Assembly (NCBI RefSeq): GCF_000614205.1
Contig: NZ_BAKN01000014.1
Span: 1-64,000, forward strand
DNA from: Hoylesella saccharolytica JCM 17484
Lineage (GTDB): Bacteria > Bacteroidota > Bacteroidia > Bacteroidales > Bacteroidaceae
DNA length: 64,000 nucleotides
Direction: 5' to 3'
A program made the translations under genes and the position numbers. The notes beneath the pieces are model-generated. The model searched no databases. It saw nothing but the letters and a program-made list of their open reading frames with translations, and was not told where the DNA came from. This document shows positions 39,331 through 47,857 of this stretch, piece after piece. Every line of letters starts with the position of its first letter. The stretch's first letter is position 1.

Positions 39331-40614
39331 TTATTTATCCCCTCCGTAAACCCCAATGAAGTAAATAGAACCCGTTACATTCTCAGTAATGGCATAAATA
39401 AAGGGGCGATTGGCATGGAAAACCGTAGTAGGAATTTTTACCGGTTCGGGGGTACTTGTCGTCATAACCCCACCCACTGTAACAGCTGCCGCCTCGCTAC
39501 CTTCCTCATTTACCTTAATGGCTGCTTTCTGCAGTACGGTTGAAATATATACATTTGTGTTGCAGAAGTTAGGGAATTCGGCTGCAGAAGGCTCGAACAT
39601 ACGCTTTGCACCCAATGCTCGAAGAATACCATTAAGCTGTACTTCATAGTTGGTATCAAATTTAGGAAGCTCTACATCCACCTCATAATTGCGACATCCA
39701 TTCAGGTTCTGAATCCACTTGTCACCGCCGATAGCCTCAATTACATCAGCCGTGGTTTTGCCTTCGTTGGGCAGTAACACCTCCATACTATATCCGCCGT
39801 TACCGTAAGGTAGATGAAGCGTAGCGTAAACATCATTCGAGTTATACAGCAAAACTTCTTTCTGGTGCATTGTCGGTACATCTGCCGACACACCTTTGGC
39901 ACTTCTAAAAGGCTTGTCTTTTGTTTCGTTGACATCAAATTTGTTTGTCCAAATACCCTTAAAGTAAATGGCATTGAGCAGATAAGATACAGCTGAGGGC
40001 TCGATTTCTTCCAAAATCTTCGGAATGAGGTTGTTGGTATGCTCTTTACACCAGTTGTTAATTCGGTCTAAAGTAGCATCCTGCGCAAAGTCGGCACTCT
40101 CTACCTGCGCCTTATAAGCATTTTCTACAGTGTTTTTAAAACCGGGTTTCAGCGTATAGTTTTTATTTACCTCCACCAAATTGGCTATCTTTATCTGCAC
40201 GCTTTTATCGATATTCGGCGCGCCCTCCATCAGCTTTTGGCAAAACTCGTTAATGGCTTTGGCATCTGCGCTGCCAAATCCCAGCATGTCGTTAATCTCT
40301 TTTTGCGTGTCGCCGGCAGCTCCGTTGTTCACCATTCCCATTAAGTACGTAACACTAAGGGGCGAAACAAGATAGCTCTGTTTATCCTTTTCAGCGTTTG
40401 CAACCCCCTTAAACAGGTTTAGTGCAAACACATTGTTTTGGGTAACATACTGTTTTTGCGTCTCGGTAAGCTCAATTCTCACCAAGTCGTTCAGTTTCTT
40501 TTGGGTTACGGTATATCCATCATCAATAGTCGTTGGTGATGAAGAACTGCAACCAGACAGCAAGAGAGCCGGAATGAAAAGACCCCATGCAACATGTTTT
40601 CTTAATTTTTTCAT
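39331..40614 (-). CDS. Serpin-family protease inhibitor lipoprotein
   Basis: 427 residues. A lipoprotein signal (LFIPALLLSGC, lipobox LSGC) anchors a full serpin fold. NLFKGVANAEKDKQSYLVSP near the start is the conserved strand region; NAIYFKGIWTNKFD is the breach/shutter area. The hinge VNEEGSEAAAVT has small residues, as in inhibitory serpins, followed by a reactive loop and the PROSITE-type tail FHANRPFIYAITEN. By spacing from the hinge, P1 falls on the second Thr of VMTTST. Bacterial serpins of oral Bacteroidetes (miropin of Tannerella forsythia) block host neutrophil proteases or the cell's own T9SS proteases; that role is an inference here. Confidence 0.92.
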   Translation of the reverse strand: MKKLRKHVAWGLFIPALLLSGCSSSSPTTIDDGYTVTQKKLNDLVRIELTETQKQYVTQNNVFALNLFKGVANAEKDKQSYLVSPLSVTYLMGMVNNGAAGDTQKEINDMLGFGSADAKAINEFCQKLMEGAPNIDKSVQIKIANLVEVNKNYTLKPGFKNTVENAYKAQVESADFAQDATLDRINNWCKEHTNNLIPKILEEIEPSAVSYLLNAIYFKGIWTNKFDVNETKDKPFRSAKGVSADVPTMHQKEVLLYNSNDVYATLHLPYGNGGYSMEVLLPNEGKTTADVIEAIGGDKWIQNLNGCRNYEVDVELPKFDTNYEVQLNGILRALGAKRMFEPSAAEFPNFCNTNVYISTVLQKAAIKVNEEGSEAAAVTVGGVMTTSTPEPVKIPTTVFHANRPFIYAITENVTGSIYFIGVYGGDK

Positions 40615-40723
40615 AAACTCTAAATTTTAAAAGTTAGTATTTGTTGTATAAATCTGAGATAACAAAAAAGGTATGTGCCGTCCGTCTGACTGTCTTCATG
40701 AAATAACCGGACGTTGTACTTTG

Positions 40724-40731
40724 CAAAGTTA
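40724..40731 (-). promoter_or_regulatory. -7 element of serpin gene
   Basis: TAACTTTG on the minus strand, with ATTG about 22 nt upstream as a weak -33; the untranslated leader would be about 100 nt. Confidence 0.45.
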
Positions 40732-40891
40732 TTAATTATTTTATAAAGTGTAGCAATTTGCATATAAAAAGTGATGATCTGTTTATCTTTAACTCTAAAC
40801 CATCCTTTTTACTCACGGCTTACTTAAATACACAGTTCTTTTATTTGCTTTTTCTTTATCTTCATAACATGCCATGTGCCCGCAAATATAT

Positions 40892-40922
40892 TTTGCCGAC
40901 CGCTGCATTTTTTCTAACTTTG
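40892..40922 (+). promoter_or_regulatory. Promoter of ung
   Basis: TTTG (40892-40895), 19-nt spacer, TAACTTTG (40915-40922), 18 nt before the ATG at 40941. It lies inside the longest frame and so fixes the shorter start. Confidence 0.65.
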
Positions 40923-40940
40923 TGGTCTAAACCCCACAGA

Positions 40941-41608
40941 ATGATAGATGTAAAGATAGAAGAGTCGTGGAAACAGCACATCGGCGAAGAGTTTGGTAAG
41001 CCTTATTTTGCGCAGCTTAGCGCATTTGTGCACGATGAATATAGTAAATATCGCTGCTTTCCACCGGGTAAATTAATCTTTAATGCCTTTGATCTTTGTC
41101 CTTTCGACAAGGTGAAAGTGGTTATCATCGGTCAAGACCCATATCACGATATAGGTCAAGCGCATGGCTTGAGTTTCTCTGTTAACGATGGCATTGCATT
41201 TCCGCCATCGTTGCAAAACATTTTTAAAGAAATCGAAAACGACCTCGGCACGCCTCTACCTGCTACCGGAAACCTTACCCGTTGGGCACAACAGGGGGTG
41301 TTATTGCTTAACGCTACACTTACCGTTAGGCTCATCAGGCGGGCAGTCACCAGCATAAAGGGTGGGAAATGTTTACCGATGCAGCTATCAAAGCACTCAA
41401 TCAAGACCGCCAGCACTTGGTTTTTATTCTTTGGGGAGGCTATGCCAGAAGCAAAGCACAGCTTATCGACGCCACTCGTCACTGCATTTTGCAATCGGTT
41501 CACCCCTCTCCGCTATCGGCAAACCGTGGTGGATGGTTTGGCAATCATCATTTTTCGCGGGCCAACGCATACCTCGTTCAACACGGCGAAACGCCCATTA
41601 CGTGGTAA
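40941..41608 (+). CDS. ung: Uracil-DNA glycosylase, one frameshift
   Basis: Removes uracil from DNA (family 1). It begins [20 protein letters not shown]. Motif 1 [20 protein letters not shown] holds the catalytic Asp and water-activating segment; [16 protein letters not shown] is the DNA-binding motif 2 loop. At 41329-41330 a G is missing; restored it gives [18 protein letters not shown] and the normal end GETPITW at 41608. Repaired length is about 222 residues. Without repair the frame wrongly runs on into the DUF3109 gene as a 493-residue protein. Confidence 0.92.
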
Positions 41609-41645
41609 ACAAACGCTCCAACCAACTACAAAAACATTTAAATTG

Positions 41646-42239
41646 ATGGATAACAACATACCTCCCATCTTGCAGGTGGGTAATATACTTATCTCGTCGG
41701 ATATTCTTACAGAAAAGTTTTGTTGCGACTTAGACATCTGCAAGGGTGCCTGTTGTATTGAGGGAGATGCCGGAGCACCGGTTTCTTTGGACGAAATCGG
41801 AGAGATAGAAAACTCGCTCGATGCGGCATGGGACGAGCTTTCGGCTTCGGCACAAGCGGTTATCGACCGACAGGGAGTGGCTTACAGCGACCCCGAGGGC
41901 GACCTTGTAACAAGCATTGTTAATGGAAAAGATTGTGTGTTTACCTGCTACGAAAACGGCATGTGTCTGTGTGCACTCGAAAAAAGTTATCGGGCGGGTA
42001 AAAGTAAATTTTGCAAACCCGCTTCGTGTGCGCTTTATCCCATCCGCGAAAAAACATTTACAGGCGGACTGGTAGGGCTGAACTATCACAGATGGGCTAT
42101 TTGCAAAGGGGCTGTAGAGAAAGGTAAAGCGTTAGATTTGCCGGTTTATAAATTTCTCAAAGAACCTTTAACACAACGCTTCGGCGAAGAATGGTATAGC
42201 GAACTGTGCGCGGTGGCCGAAGCATTGCTTCACTCTTAG
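41646..42239 (+). CDS. DUF3109 family cysteine-rich protein
   Basis: 197 residues from the ATG at 41646 ([20 protein letters not shown]). It has at least ten Cys in the arrangement [31 protein letters not shown] and [12 protein letters not shown], matching the DUF3109 family widespread in Bacteroidetes and related to YkgJ-type putative metal or Fe-S binding proteins. Function unknown. It lies 37 bp after ung on the same strand and probably shares its promoter. Confidence 0.85.
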   Translation: MDNNIPPILQVGNILISSDILTEKFCCDLDICKGACCIEGDAGAPVSLDEIGEIENSLDAAWDELSASAQAVIDRQGVAYSDPEGDLVTSIVNGKDCVFTCYENGMCLCALEKSYRAGKSKFCKPASCALYPIREKTFTGGLVGLNYHRWAICKGAVEKGKALDLPVYKFLKEPLTQRFGEEWYSELCAVAEALLHS

Positions 42240-42281
42240 ACGACCATCTACTATCGGTCGGAGGCCTATTTCACTGTTTTT

Positions 42282-43148
42282 CTACTTTCGATACTCGGAA
42301 GGCGATACGCCGATGTGGTCTTTAAAAAACTTGCCCATTCCGCTTTGACTGCAAAAATTCAGTTCGCGCGTAATCTCTTTTATGCTTTTGCCCGTATCTT
42401 TCAACTGTACACAAATTTCTAATATCACATATCGGTCTATCCATTGGCCCGGCGTTCGCATGCTTACCCCTTTGATTGTACCCGACAAATAGTTTTGTGT
42501 AATGCCCAATTTTTCGGCATACCACGCCACGTGGCGTTCTTTTTTAAAGTGCTCTTCGACCAATCGGATAAAGTCGGTAAATATCTTTTCCGCCCTGGTT
42601 TGTTGTCCGCAGGAAAGCTCTTTCACTCTGCAAATGGCTTCAGATACGCTGTAAATGATGACCGTTATAATACTTCCGACAATGTCTTTACGGTAAGGAT
42701 TGTGCCGTTGATGCAGCCTTCGTTCGAGCAAACCCAAATAAATCAGCAGTTCTTGCGCTTCTTCTTCGTTGAGCGAAAACTGTGGATGCGTTCTTGAAAA
42801 AAGAAAAAGCGAAGTCAGTTGGCGCATTCCTCTGATAATTTCGTTAAGAAAACCGCGCGACAAAAGCAGGGCTTTACCTTTAAAATCGGAATCGGCAGTA
42901 ACCCCGTTCAACGTTGGACCGATGGGCATCAATAAAACATCACCTCGTTGCATGGTATGACTGATGGTGTCAACCGTATATCGAATGCTGCCTTGTATGC
43001 AATAAACAAAACCCATGCAACTCATTTCGCACGGAAGATGAATATCTGCCAGTCGTTCGGGAGCATCGAGAAACGCCATTTCGTCGCCTACATTTAGGCC
43101 TCCGCACACTTCCTTTACAAGCCTTATTGTCAGCTGTTCTCTAAGCAT
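42282..43148 (-). CDS. AraC-family transcriptional regulator
   Basis: 288 residues with an N-terminal cupin-like sensor (about 20-120, GFVYCIQGSIRYTVDTISHT), a linker and two C-terminal helix-turn-helix units. These are HVAWYAEKLGITQNYLSGTI and KSIKEITRELNFCSQSGMGK, with the ending FFKDHIGVSPSEYRK. It is similar in layout to the AraC protein at 6.2 kb but not a recent copy. Convergent with the DUF3109 gene; target unknown, as the nearest genes are unrelated. Confidence 0.87.
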   Translation of the reverse strand: MLREQLTIRLVKEVCGGLNVGDEMAFLDAPERLADIHLPCEMSCMGFVYCIQGSIRYTVDTISHTMQRGDVLLMPIGPTLNGVTADSDFKGKALLLSRGFLNEIIRGMRQLTSLFLFSRTHPQFSLNEEEAQELLIYLGLLERRLHQRHNPYRKDIVGSIITVIIYSVSEAICRVKELSCGQQTRAEKIFTDFIRLVEEHFKKERHVAWYAEKLGITQNYLSGTIKGVSMRTPGQWIDRYVILEICVQLKDTGKSIKEITRELNFCSQSGMGKFFKDHIGVSPSEYRK

Positions 43149-43169
43149 ACCTTTTCTTTTTCAATTTCA

Positions 43170-43177
43170 CAAAAGTA
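43170..43177 (-). promoter_or_regulatory. -7 element of araC-type gene
   Basis: TACTTTTG on the minus strand, 21 nt before the ATG at 43148; TTTG at 43201-43204 is a possible -33 with a 23-nt spacer. Confidence 0.45.
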
Positions 43178-43254
43178 GAAAAAACTTATGAAAAGAAGTG
43201 CAAACCTGTTAACAAACATAAAATAGCAAGTAACGAATCAGGGTATAAAAAGAT

Positions 43255-43293
43255 AATCCCGTATGTTACTCACGTATCATACGGGATTTTTTT
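43255..43293 (+). terminator. Strong plus-strand terminator without a visible gene
   Basis: AATCCCGTATG (43255-43265) pairs with CATACGGGATT (43278-43288), 12-nt loop, then a run of seven T. No plus-strand gene lies in the preceding kilobase, so it may end a small RNA or be a relic. Confidence 0.75.
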
Positions 43294-43559
43294 GCGAAAA
43301 AGATTTTAAACAAATACTTTTACTCTTTTGGTAAATAACTGTAATTTGAAAATGTTTATTAACTTTATAAGGTGATGCAAAGATAATAAATAAAGAATAA
43401 AATACAAATATTAACGAGTAATTGTTTTTTATTTATAATGTGATTTGATATAAGTAACGATAGCAACGGGGCACCTCTCTCCTCTTAGAAAGATTAAATT
43501 GAGAGAAGATTTACTTACTTGTTTGTGTTTTATAATTATGGCGTCAGCCATTTTTCACC
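43294..43559. other. Flanking module of repeat copy 3
   Basis: AT-rich sequence without a gene. It includes a degenerate CTCTCCTCTT segment (43474-43485), the string TATAATTATGGCGTCAGCCA (43531-43550) and a pyrimidine tract, in the same order as before copy 2. Confidence 0.5.
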
Positions 43560-44000
43560 TTTTCACTTTGTCACCTTTAAGTTGCTTTCAAACTGTTACT
43601 TTTTTAACGTTCGAGAACAGTTTTGATTTTCTTTTTTCGTTACAAATCGTTTTCTTCATATAGAGAAAAACTTTCGCTTATTTGGTCAAAAATGAGTGTT
43701 GAAAATTCAAAAACATAGGTTTTAAATTGCAAAAGCTATGCTTTTAGGATGCAAAACATCATCTTTTGGGGGCTAAAACCATAGCTTTTACACCCCGAAA
43801 AACGCGGTTTTAGGCATTTTAGAGGGATAAAAAGAGGAAGAAAGTTGATATCAAATTCGCAACCATCTAATAATCAGCGGTATGCGCAATCGTAAAATCC
43901 TTGCGTTTTTACGAACTGAGAACAAGTTGAGCGATTTCGTTGACACTCTTGCGAAGTTGCTTCCGATTTCTTGACAAGGCGAAAAGTTACGATTTGTAAG
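43560..44000 (+). repeat. Dispersed intergenic repeat, copy 3
   Basis: Full-length copy in the same orientation as copy 1. The left end is GTTGCTTTCAAACTGT; the right end ACGATTTGTAAG is worn. The array has four units at 43709, 43731, 43753 and 43775 (22-bp period) followed by AAAAACGCGGTTTT at 43798. The right-hand block CTTGCGTTTTTACGAACTGA (43903) and the TTCCGATTTCTTGACAA block (43970) are well kept. The 82 bp to the glycosyltransferase stop hold a direct repeat TGCCGATGCAG / TGCCAATGCAG. Confidence 0.75.
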
Positions 44001-44082
44001 TTGAGCAGGTAAATAGTTCTACGTATCAGGGCAAACTGTTCAATATGCCGATGCAGACGGTTAAGTGTGGTAATGCAAACTT

Positions 44083-45099
44083 TTAAACATGCCAATGCAG
44101 CCCCAACCACTTGCGAATGCGCCGGTTAAGCGACTTTCTGATTTGGCGGAAGTTGCCGTAACGCAGATTTAACAACAGTTCTTCTATCGATCTGCCCACT
44201 TTTATCAGCGGATGCCCCCACGCAAAAGTGCGGTAAAAATGAGCTTTATAAGGGAGGTATTCGATAATATATTCGGGGTGCCGAAGCGGAAACGAGAACT
44301 CGAAACGCTGCATGGTGAAAAGCCGACGAAGCCTTTTGGGCATTGTTCGGAAGGCCGAATAATGAGTAGAGTCGTCTGTTGCCCCGATGTTATTGATGAG
44401 GTTTTGGGTGGGCATAACAGCCAAACCCGAACCCAGAAGCATTGTTGACCAGAAGATACTTTCAAAATAAGGCTTGCCATTAGATTTGTGGTCGCGACAC
44501 ATTTGTAGAAAGTCTGCCCGGTAACGGCGTTGCTTTACGATGTCGGTAAGCTGCTGAACGGCAAATGGATTGTCAAGAAAGGTATAGTGTTCGTCCCACT
44601 TATCGACCACTCTTCGCCATGAAGCCCAGCCCCAAATAGAAAAAACCGAGGTGAAAAAATAATCGTATGGAACGCCCGGCGTTTGTTCGTCTGTGTTAAA
44701 TCCCGCAATCATCGTGATGCGTTCGTCGTGCTCATATCGGTCGAGCAGTTCTTTACAAAAGGTAAAAAACGATTGCGAGGGCACCACATCATCCTCTAAA
44801 ACGATGCACTTGTCGGCCAATGAGAAGGCCCATTTCTGCGACATAAAGCCCGAAGGGTCGCAGCCATAGTTGCGGTTTTGATACAGTTGGTGCACATCGC
44901 ACACCCAATCAATTTCTTCAACAATGTGTCGACAAGCCATAATACCCTCCATATCGTTCTCGTTTCGAGGACCATCTTGATAGAGAAAAAGGCGTGCAGG
45001 ACGAGCCTTTTTGACTTCGTTGAACACTTTTTGAAGCGAGTCGGGACGGTTAAAAAACAGCATCAATACCGCCACGTCTACTTTTGCGGGGTGTGTCAT
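44083..45099 (-). CDS. Glycosyltransferase family 2-like protein
   Basis: 338 residues from the ATG at 45099 (MTHPAKVDVAVLMLFFNRPD). A start 23 codons upstream overlaps a -7 promoter element at 45171-45178, so I reject it. The GT-A fold features are the N-terminal VLMLFFNRPDSLQKVFNEV, the nucleotide-sugar/metal site CIVLEDDVVPSQSFF and the downstream FFTSVFSIWGWASWRRVVDK segment seen in sugar transferases of Bacteroidetes surface polysaccharides. The C-terminus is Arg-rich and basic. Isolated gene; acceptor unknown. Confidence 0.82.
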   Translation of the reverse strand: MTHPAKVDVAVLMLFFNRPDSLQKVFNEVKKARPARLFLYQDGPRNENDMEGIMACRHIVEEIDWVCDVHQLYQNRNYGCDPSGFMSQKWAFSLADKCIVLEDDVVPSQSFFTFCKELLDRYEHDERITMIAGFNTDEQTPGVPYDYFFTSVFSIWGWASWRRVVDKWDEHYTFLDNPFAVQQLTDIVKQRRYRADFLQMCRDHKSNGKPYFESIFWSTMLLGSGLAVMPTQNLINNIGATDDSTHYSAFRTMPKRLRRLFTMQRFEFSFPLRHPEYIIEYLPYKAHFYRTFAWGHPLIKVGRSIEELLLNLRYGNFRQIRKSLNRRIRKWLGLHWHV

Positions 45100-45170
45100 C
45101 TTGTAAAATTTAAGCGTAAAGCAAGTTGTCCGCCCCGCGCAGCCACAGCGCAACGCATGGGTGGGCATTG

Positions 45171-45178
45171 CAAAGATA
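45171..45178 (-). promoter_or_regulatory. -7 element of glycosyltransferase gene
   Basis: TATCTTTG on the minus strand, about 70 nt before the chosen start. Confidence 0.45.
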
Positions 45179-45322
45179 ACGATATTTTTGTCATCTCCTC
45201 ATCCTTTACCCATACAATCGCCCTTTGCTGGCAGACAATTGCGGTTACAACAACACCGCACCTACAGCGGCATTTGCAGTTATGCGCCTTCGGTTACGTT
45301 TGAAATAAAAGTGCAGCCAATG

Positions 45323-45354
45323 TTTGGAGATTACAAAAAATGTATATACCTTTG
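45323..45354 (+). promoter_or_regulatory. Promoter of tRNA-Val
   Basis: TTTG (45323-45326), 20-nt spacer, TACCTTTG (45347-45354), 24 nt before the tRNA. Confidence 0.75.
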
Positions 45355-45378
45355 CATCGCTTTTTAAATAAAAGGCAC

Positions 45379-45453
45379 GGGCGTTTAGCTCAGCTGGTTT
45401 AGAGCATCTGCCTTACAAGCAGAGGGTCGGCGGTTCGAATCCGTCAACGCCCA
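45379..45453 (+). tRNA. tRNA-Val (anticodon TAC)
   Basis: 75-nt cloverleaf: acceptor GGGCGTT/AACGCCC, D arm GCTC/GAGC, anticodon arm TCTGC-CTTACAA-GCAGA (TAC), T arm CGGCGG-TTCGAAT-CCGTC region, discriminator A. CCA is not encoded. Confidence 0.95.
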
Positions 45454-45458
45454 CATCA

Positions 45459-45496
45459 AAAATCCTGCAATTGAATAACACTGCAGGATTTTTTTT
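45459..45496 (+). terminator. Terminator of tRNA-Val
   Basis: AAAATCCTGCA pairs with TGCAGGATTTT across a 12-nt loop, followed by a T-run; starts six bases after the tRNA. Confidence 0.85.
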
Positions 45497-45563
45497 GTGC
45501 CTCAACGAAACGCCGACGTAATATTTTTCACCTATTATATTAGGTAGTTACGCCAAATATAAG

Positions 45564-45571
45564 TAATTTTG
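45564..45571 (+). promoter_or_regulatory. -7 element of tig
   Basis: TAATTTTG 47 nt before the ATG at 45619. Confidence 0.5.
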
Positions 45572-45618
45572 CAACTCATTTTGAAATTATAAAATAACAC
45601 AATAACAAAACTTCAGAG

Positions 45619-46977
45619 ATGAAAATTTCATTTGAAAATGCCGACAAAATCAACGGATTGCTGACGCTGACCGTTGAAGAAGCAGACTACAAGGACAAGG
45701 TTGAGAAGAAACTAAAAGATTATAGAAAGAAAGCAAACATACCGGGTTTCCGCCCGGGACAGGCTCCTATGGGGCTTATTAATCGCCAAATGGGTACTTC
45801 AGTCAAAATGGACGAAATTAATAAGCTGGTGGGTGAGCATATATATAAATATGTGCAAGATAATAAAATCAAAATGTTGGGCGAGCCATTGCCCTCTGAA
45901 AAGCAGCAGGCACAAGATTTGGAGAAGCCCGCTCCCTATACTTTTGTATTCGACATCGCCGTTGCACCCGAATTTAAAATCGAACTGACCGACAAGGACA
46001 AAGTAGATTTTTATGAGATAAAGGTAGACGATAAGCTGATAGACGAACAGGTAGATATGTTCGCTTCGCGCAGCGGAAGCTACGAAAAGGTGGAAGAATA
46101 TCAAGACAATGATATGCTGAAAGGCGATTTGCACGAACTGAATGCCGACGGAAGTACCAAAGAAGGCGGCATAACGGTTGAAGGAGCAGTGCTGATGCCT
46201 AATTATATCAAGGTAGAAAAAGAGAAGAAACGCTTTAATGGAGCTAAGCCCGGAGATGTGATTATCTTTAATCCTAAGAAGGCATATCCTGAAAGTGATA
46301 TAGAGATTTCTTCGCTTTTGAAAATCAAAAAGGAAGAAGCTGCCGACGTTACAGCCGATTTCAGCTATCAAATCACCGAGATTACACGCTTCATGAAAGC
46401 TCCAATAGACCAAACACTCTTTGACAACATTTACGGAAAAGACGCGGTAAAGAGTGTTGAAGAGTTCAGAAAGAAGATTGGAGACGGCATGACTGAACAG
46501 CTAAAGTCGAACAGCGATTATAAGTTTTTGCTCGATTTACGCGCTTATTGTGAGAAAAAGGTGGGTAAACTAAAGTTTCCTGACGCCTTGTTAAAACGCA
46601 TTATGCTACAAAACAATAAGGATAAAGGTGCTGAATTTGTAGATAAGAACTTCGATGCAAGCATCAAAGAGCTGGAGTGGCATTTGATAAAAGAGCAGCT
46701 TGTAGCAGCAACGGGCATCAAAGTAGAAGATGCCGACGTGCGCGCTGCAGCTAAATTGCAGGCTCGTATCGAGTTTTCGCGTTACGGAATGAGCAATGTG
46801 CCGGAGGAATATCTGGACAATTATGCTGCTGAAATGTTGAAAAAACGCGAGGCTGTAGATGGTTTTGTTGACCGTGCTGTTGACTATAAGTTGACAGAAG
46901 CTTTGAAGAAAGTGGTAAAACTGAATGTGAAGAAAGTGTCACTTGACGAATTTAATAAGATGATGGAAGAAAAATAA
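45619..46977 (+). CDS. tig: Trigger factor
   Basis: Ribosome-bound chaperone at the exit tunnel. It has 452 residues. The N-terminal ribosome-binding domain holds KANIPGFRPGQAP (the conserved GFRxGxxP signature). The middle region lacks a clear active peptidyl-prolyl isomerase domain, as in other Bacteroidetes, and the long helical C-terminal arms end EFNKMMEEK. It is followed by its own terminator and then clpP-clpX, the widespread tig-clpP-clpX order. Confidence 0.93.
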   Translation: MKISFENADKINGLLTLTVEEADYKDKVEKKLKDYRKKANIPGFRPGQAPMGLINRQMGTSVKMDEINKLVGEHIYKYVQDNKIKMLGEPLPSEKQQAQDLEKPAPYTFVFDIAVAPEFKIELTDKDKVDFYEIKVDDKLIDEQVDMFASRSGSYEKVEEYQDNDMLKGDLHELNADGSTKEGGITVEGAVLMPNYIKVEKEKKRFNGAKPGDVIIFNPKKAYPESDIEISSLLKIKKEEAADVTADFSYQITEITRFMKAPIDQTLFDNIYGKDAVKSVEEFRKKIGDGMTEQLKSNSDYKFLLDLRAYCEKKVGKLKFPDALLKRIMLQNNKDKGAEFVDKNFDASIKELEWHLIKEQLVAATGIKVEDADVRAAAKLQARIEFSRYGMSNVPEEYLDNYAAEMLKKREAVDGFVDRAVDYKLTEALKKVVKLNVKKVSLDEFNKMMEEK

Positions 46978-47003
46978 GTGTTTTTTCACTAAAAAAAATG
47001 TCT

Positions 47004-47030
47004 CTGACAAAGAGGTTGTCGGCTTTTTTT
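47004..47030 (+). terminator. Terminator of tig
   Basis: CTGACAA (47004-47010), loop AGAGG, TTGTCGG, then C and seven T. It separates tig from clpP, which has its own -7 element three bases later. Confidence 0.75.
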
Positions 47031-47032
47031 AT

Positions 47033-47040
47033 TAATTTTG
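47033..47040 (+). promoter_or_regulatory. -7 element of clpP
   Basis: TAATTTTG 70 nt before the ATG at 47111, immediately after the tig terminator. Confidence 0.5.
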
Positions 47041-47110
47041 TTGTTCAAACAATATAAAAAAGGGCAGACAATCTCTTTTTGTTTTTAAGAATGAAGAAAG
47101 AACTTGAACG

Positions 47111-47776
47111 ATGAATGATTTCAGGAAATATGCTACCAAGCATTTAGGTATAAACGGTATGATGCTTGACGATGTGATGAAAGCGCAAGCACAATATTTA
47201 AATCCTTACATATTGGAGGAGCGGCAATTGAATGTTACCCAGATGGATGTTTTCTCGCGTTTAATGATGGATCGCATCATCTTTTTGGGTACCGAAATTG
47301 ACGATTACACCGCCAACACCTTACAGGCACAGCTGCTGTATCTCGACTCTGTGGATGCAGGTAAAGATATTTCAATTTACATCAACAGTCCTGGAGGAAG
47401 CGTAACAGCGGGTTTAGGCATCTACGATACGATGCAGTTTATATCGAGTGATGTATCTACTATCTGTACAGGAATGGCTGCTTCGATGGCTGCTGTGTTG
47501 TTGGTGGCAGGGCAAGAAGGTAAACGCTCGGCGCTGACACATAGCCGAGTGATGATTCATCAACCGCTGGGCGGCGTGCAAGGACAGGCTTCTGATATCG
47601 AAATTGAAGCCAAAGAGATACAGAAATTCAAAAAAGAACTCTACACAATCATCTCCAATCACTCGCACACTCCTTTTGAAAAGGTATGGCAAGACTCTGA
47701 CCGTAACTACTGGATGAATGCTGAAGAGGCGAAAGAATACGGTATGATCGATACGGTTCTGGTAAAAAAGAAATAA
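47111..47776 (+). CDS. clpP: ATP-dependent Clp protease proteolytic subunit
   Basis: Serine protease that forms the tetradecameric Clp chamber. It has 221 residues. The handle region SPGGSVTAGLGIYDTM is followed by the nucleophile motif GMAASMAAVLLVAGQEGKR and the catalytic His in SRVMIHQPLGG; the Asp follows in SDRNYWMNAEEAKEYG. The N-terminus is about 20 residues longer than in E. coli. It is 81 bp upstream of clpX, its ATPase partner. Confidence 0.95.
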   Translation: MNDFRKYATKHLGINGMMLDDVMKAQAQYLNPYILEERQLNVTQMDVFSRLMMDRIIFLGTEIDDYTANTLQAQLLYLDSVDAGKDISIYINSPGGSVTAGLGIYDTMQFISSDVSTICTGMAASMAAVLLVAGQEGKRSALTHSRVMIHQPLGGVQGQASDIEIEAKEIQKFKKELYTIISNHSHTPFEKVWQDSDRNYWMNAEEAKEYGMIDTVLVKKK

Positions 47777-47857
47777 GAAAAATGCAGATGAGAGGTGTTG
47801 TTGGCTGGTCTGACGGGCCAACTCATCACCGACTTTAATAACCCATACGAGGAATAA

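Larger units (their letters stand above)
40615..40940. other. Divergent serpin/ung intergenic region
   Basis: No gene. It contains the two opposing promoters listed separately and is otherwise AT-rich. Confidence 0.5.

Noticed and set aside
40758-42239. A 493-residue fusion of uracil-DNA glycosylase and DUF3109 protein
   Set aside because: One missing G at 41329 shifts the glycosylase out of frame; the repaired gene ends at 41608, and DUF3109 has its own ATG at 41646.
10423-44110. Small proteins encoded in the repeat copies (peptides with VKKSExTSxECQ and SQLVKT segments)
   Set aside because: A similar peptide can be read in copies 1, 3 and 4, but there is no shared start; copy 4 has a stop just upstream, and amino-acid changes are as common as silent ones. 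The similarity follows from DNA conservation.
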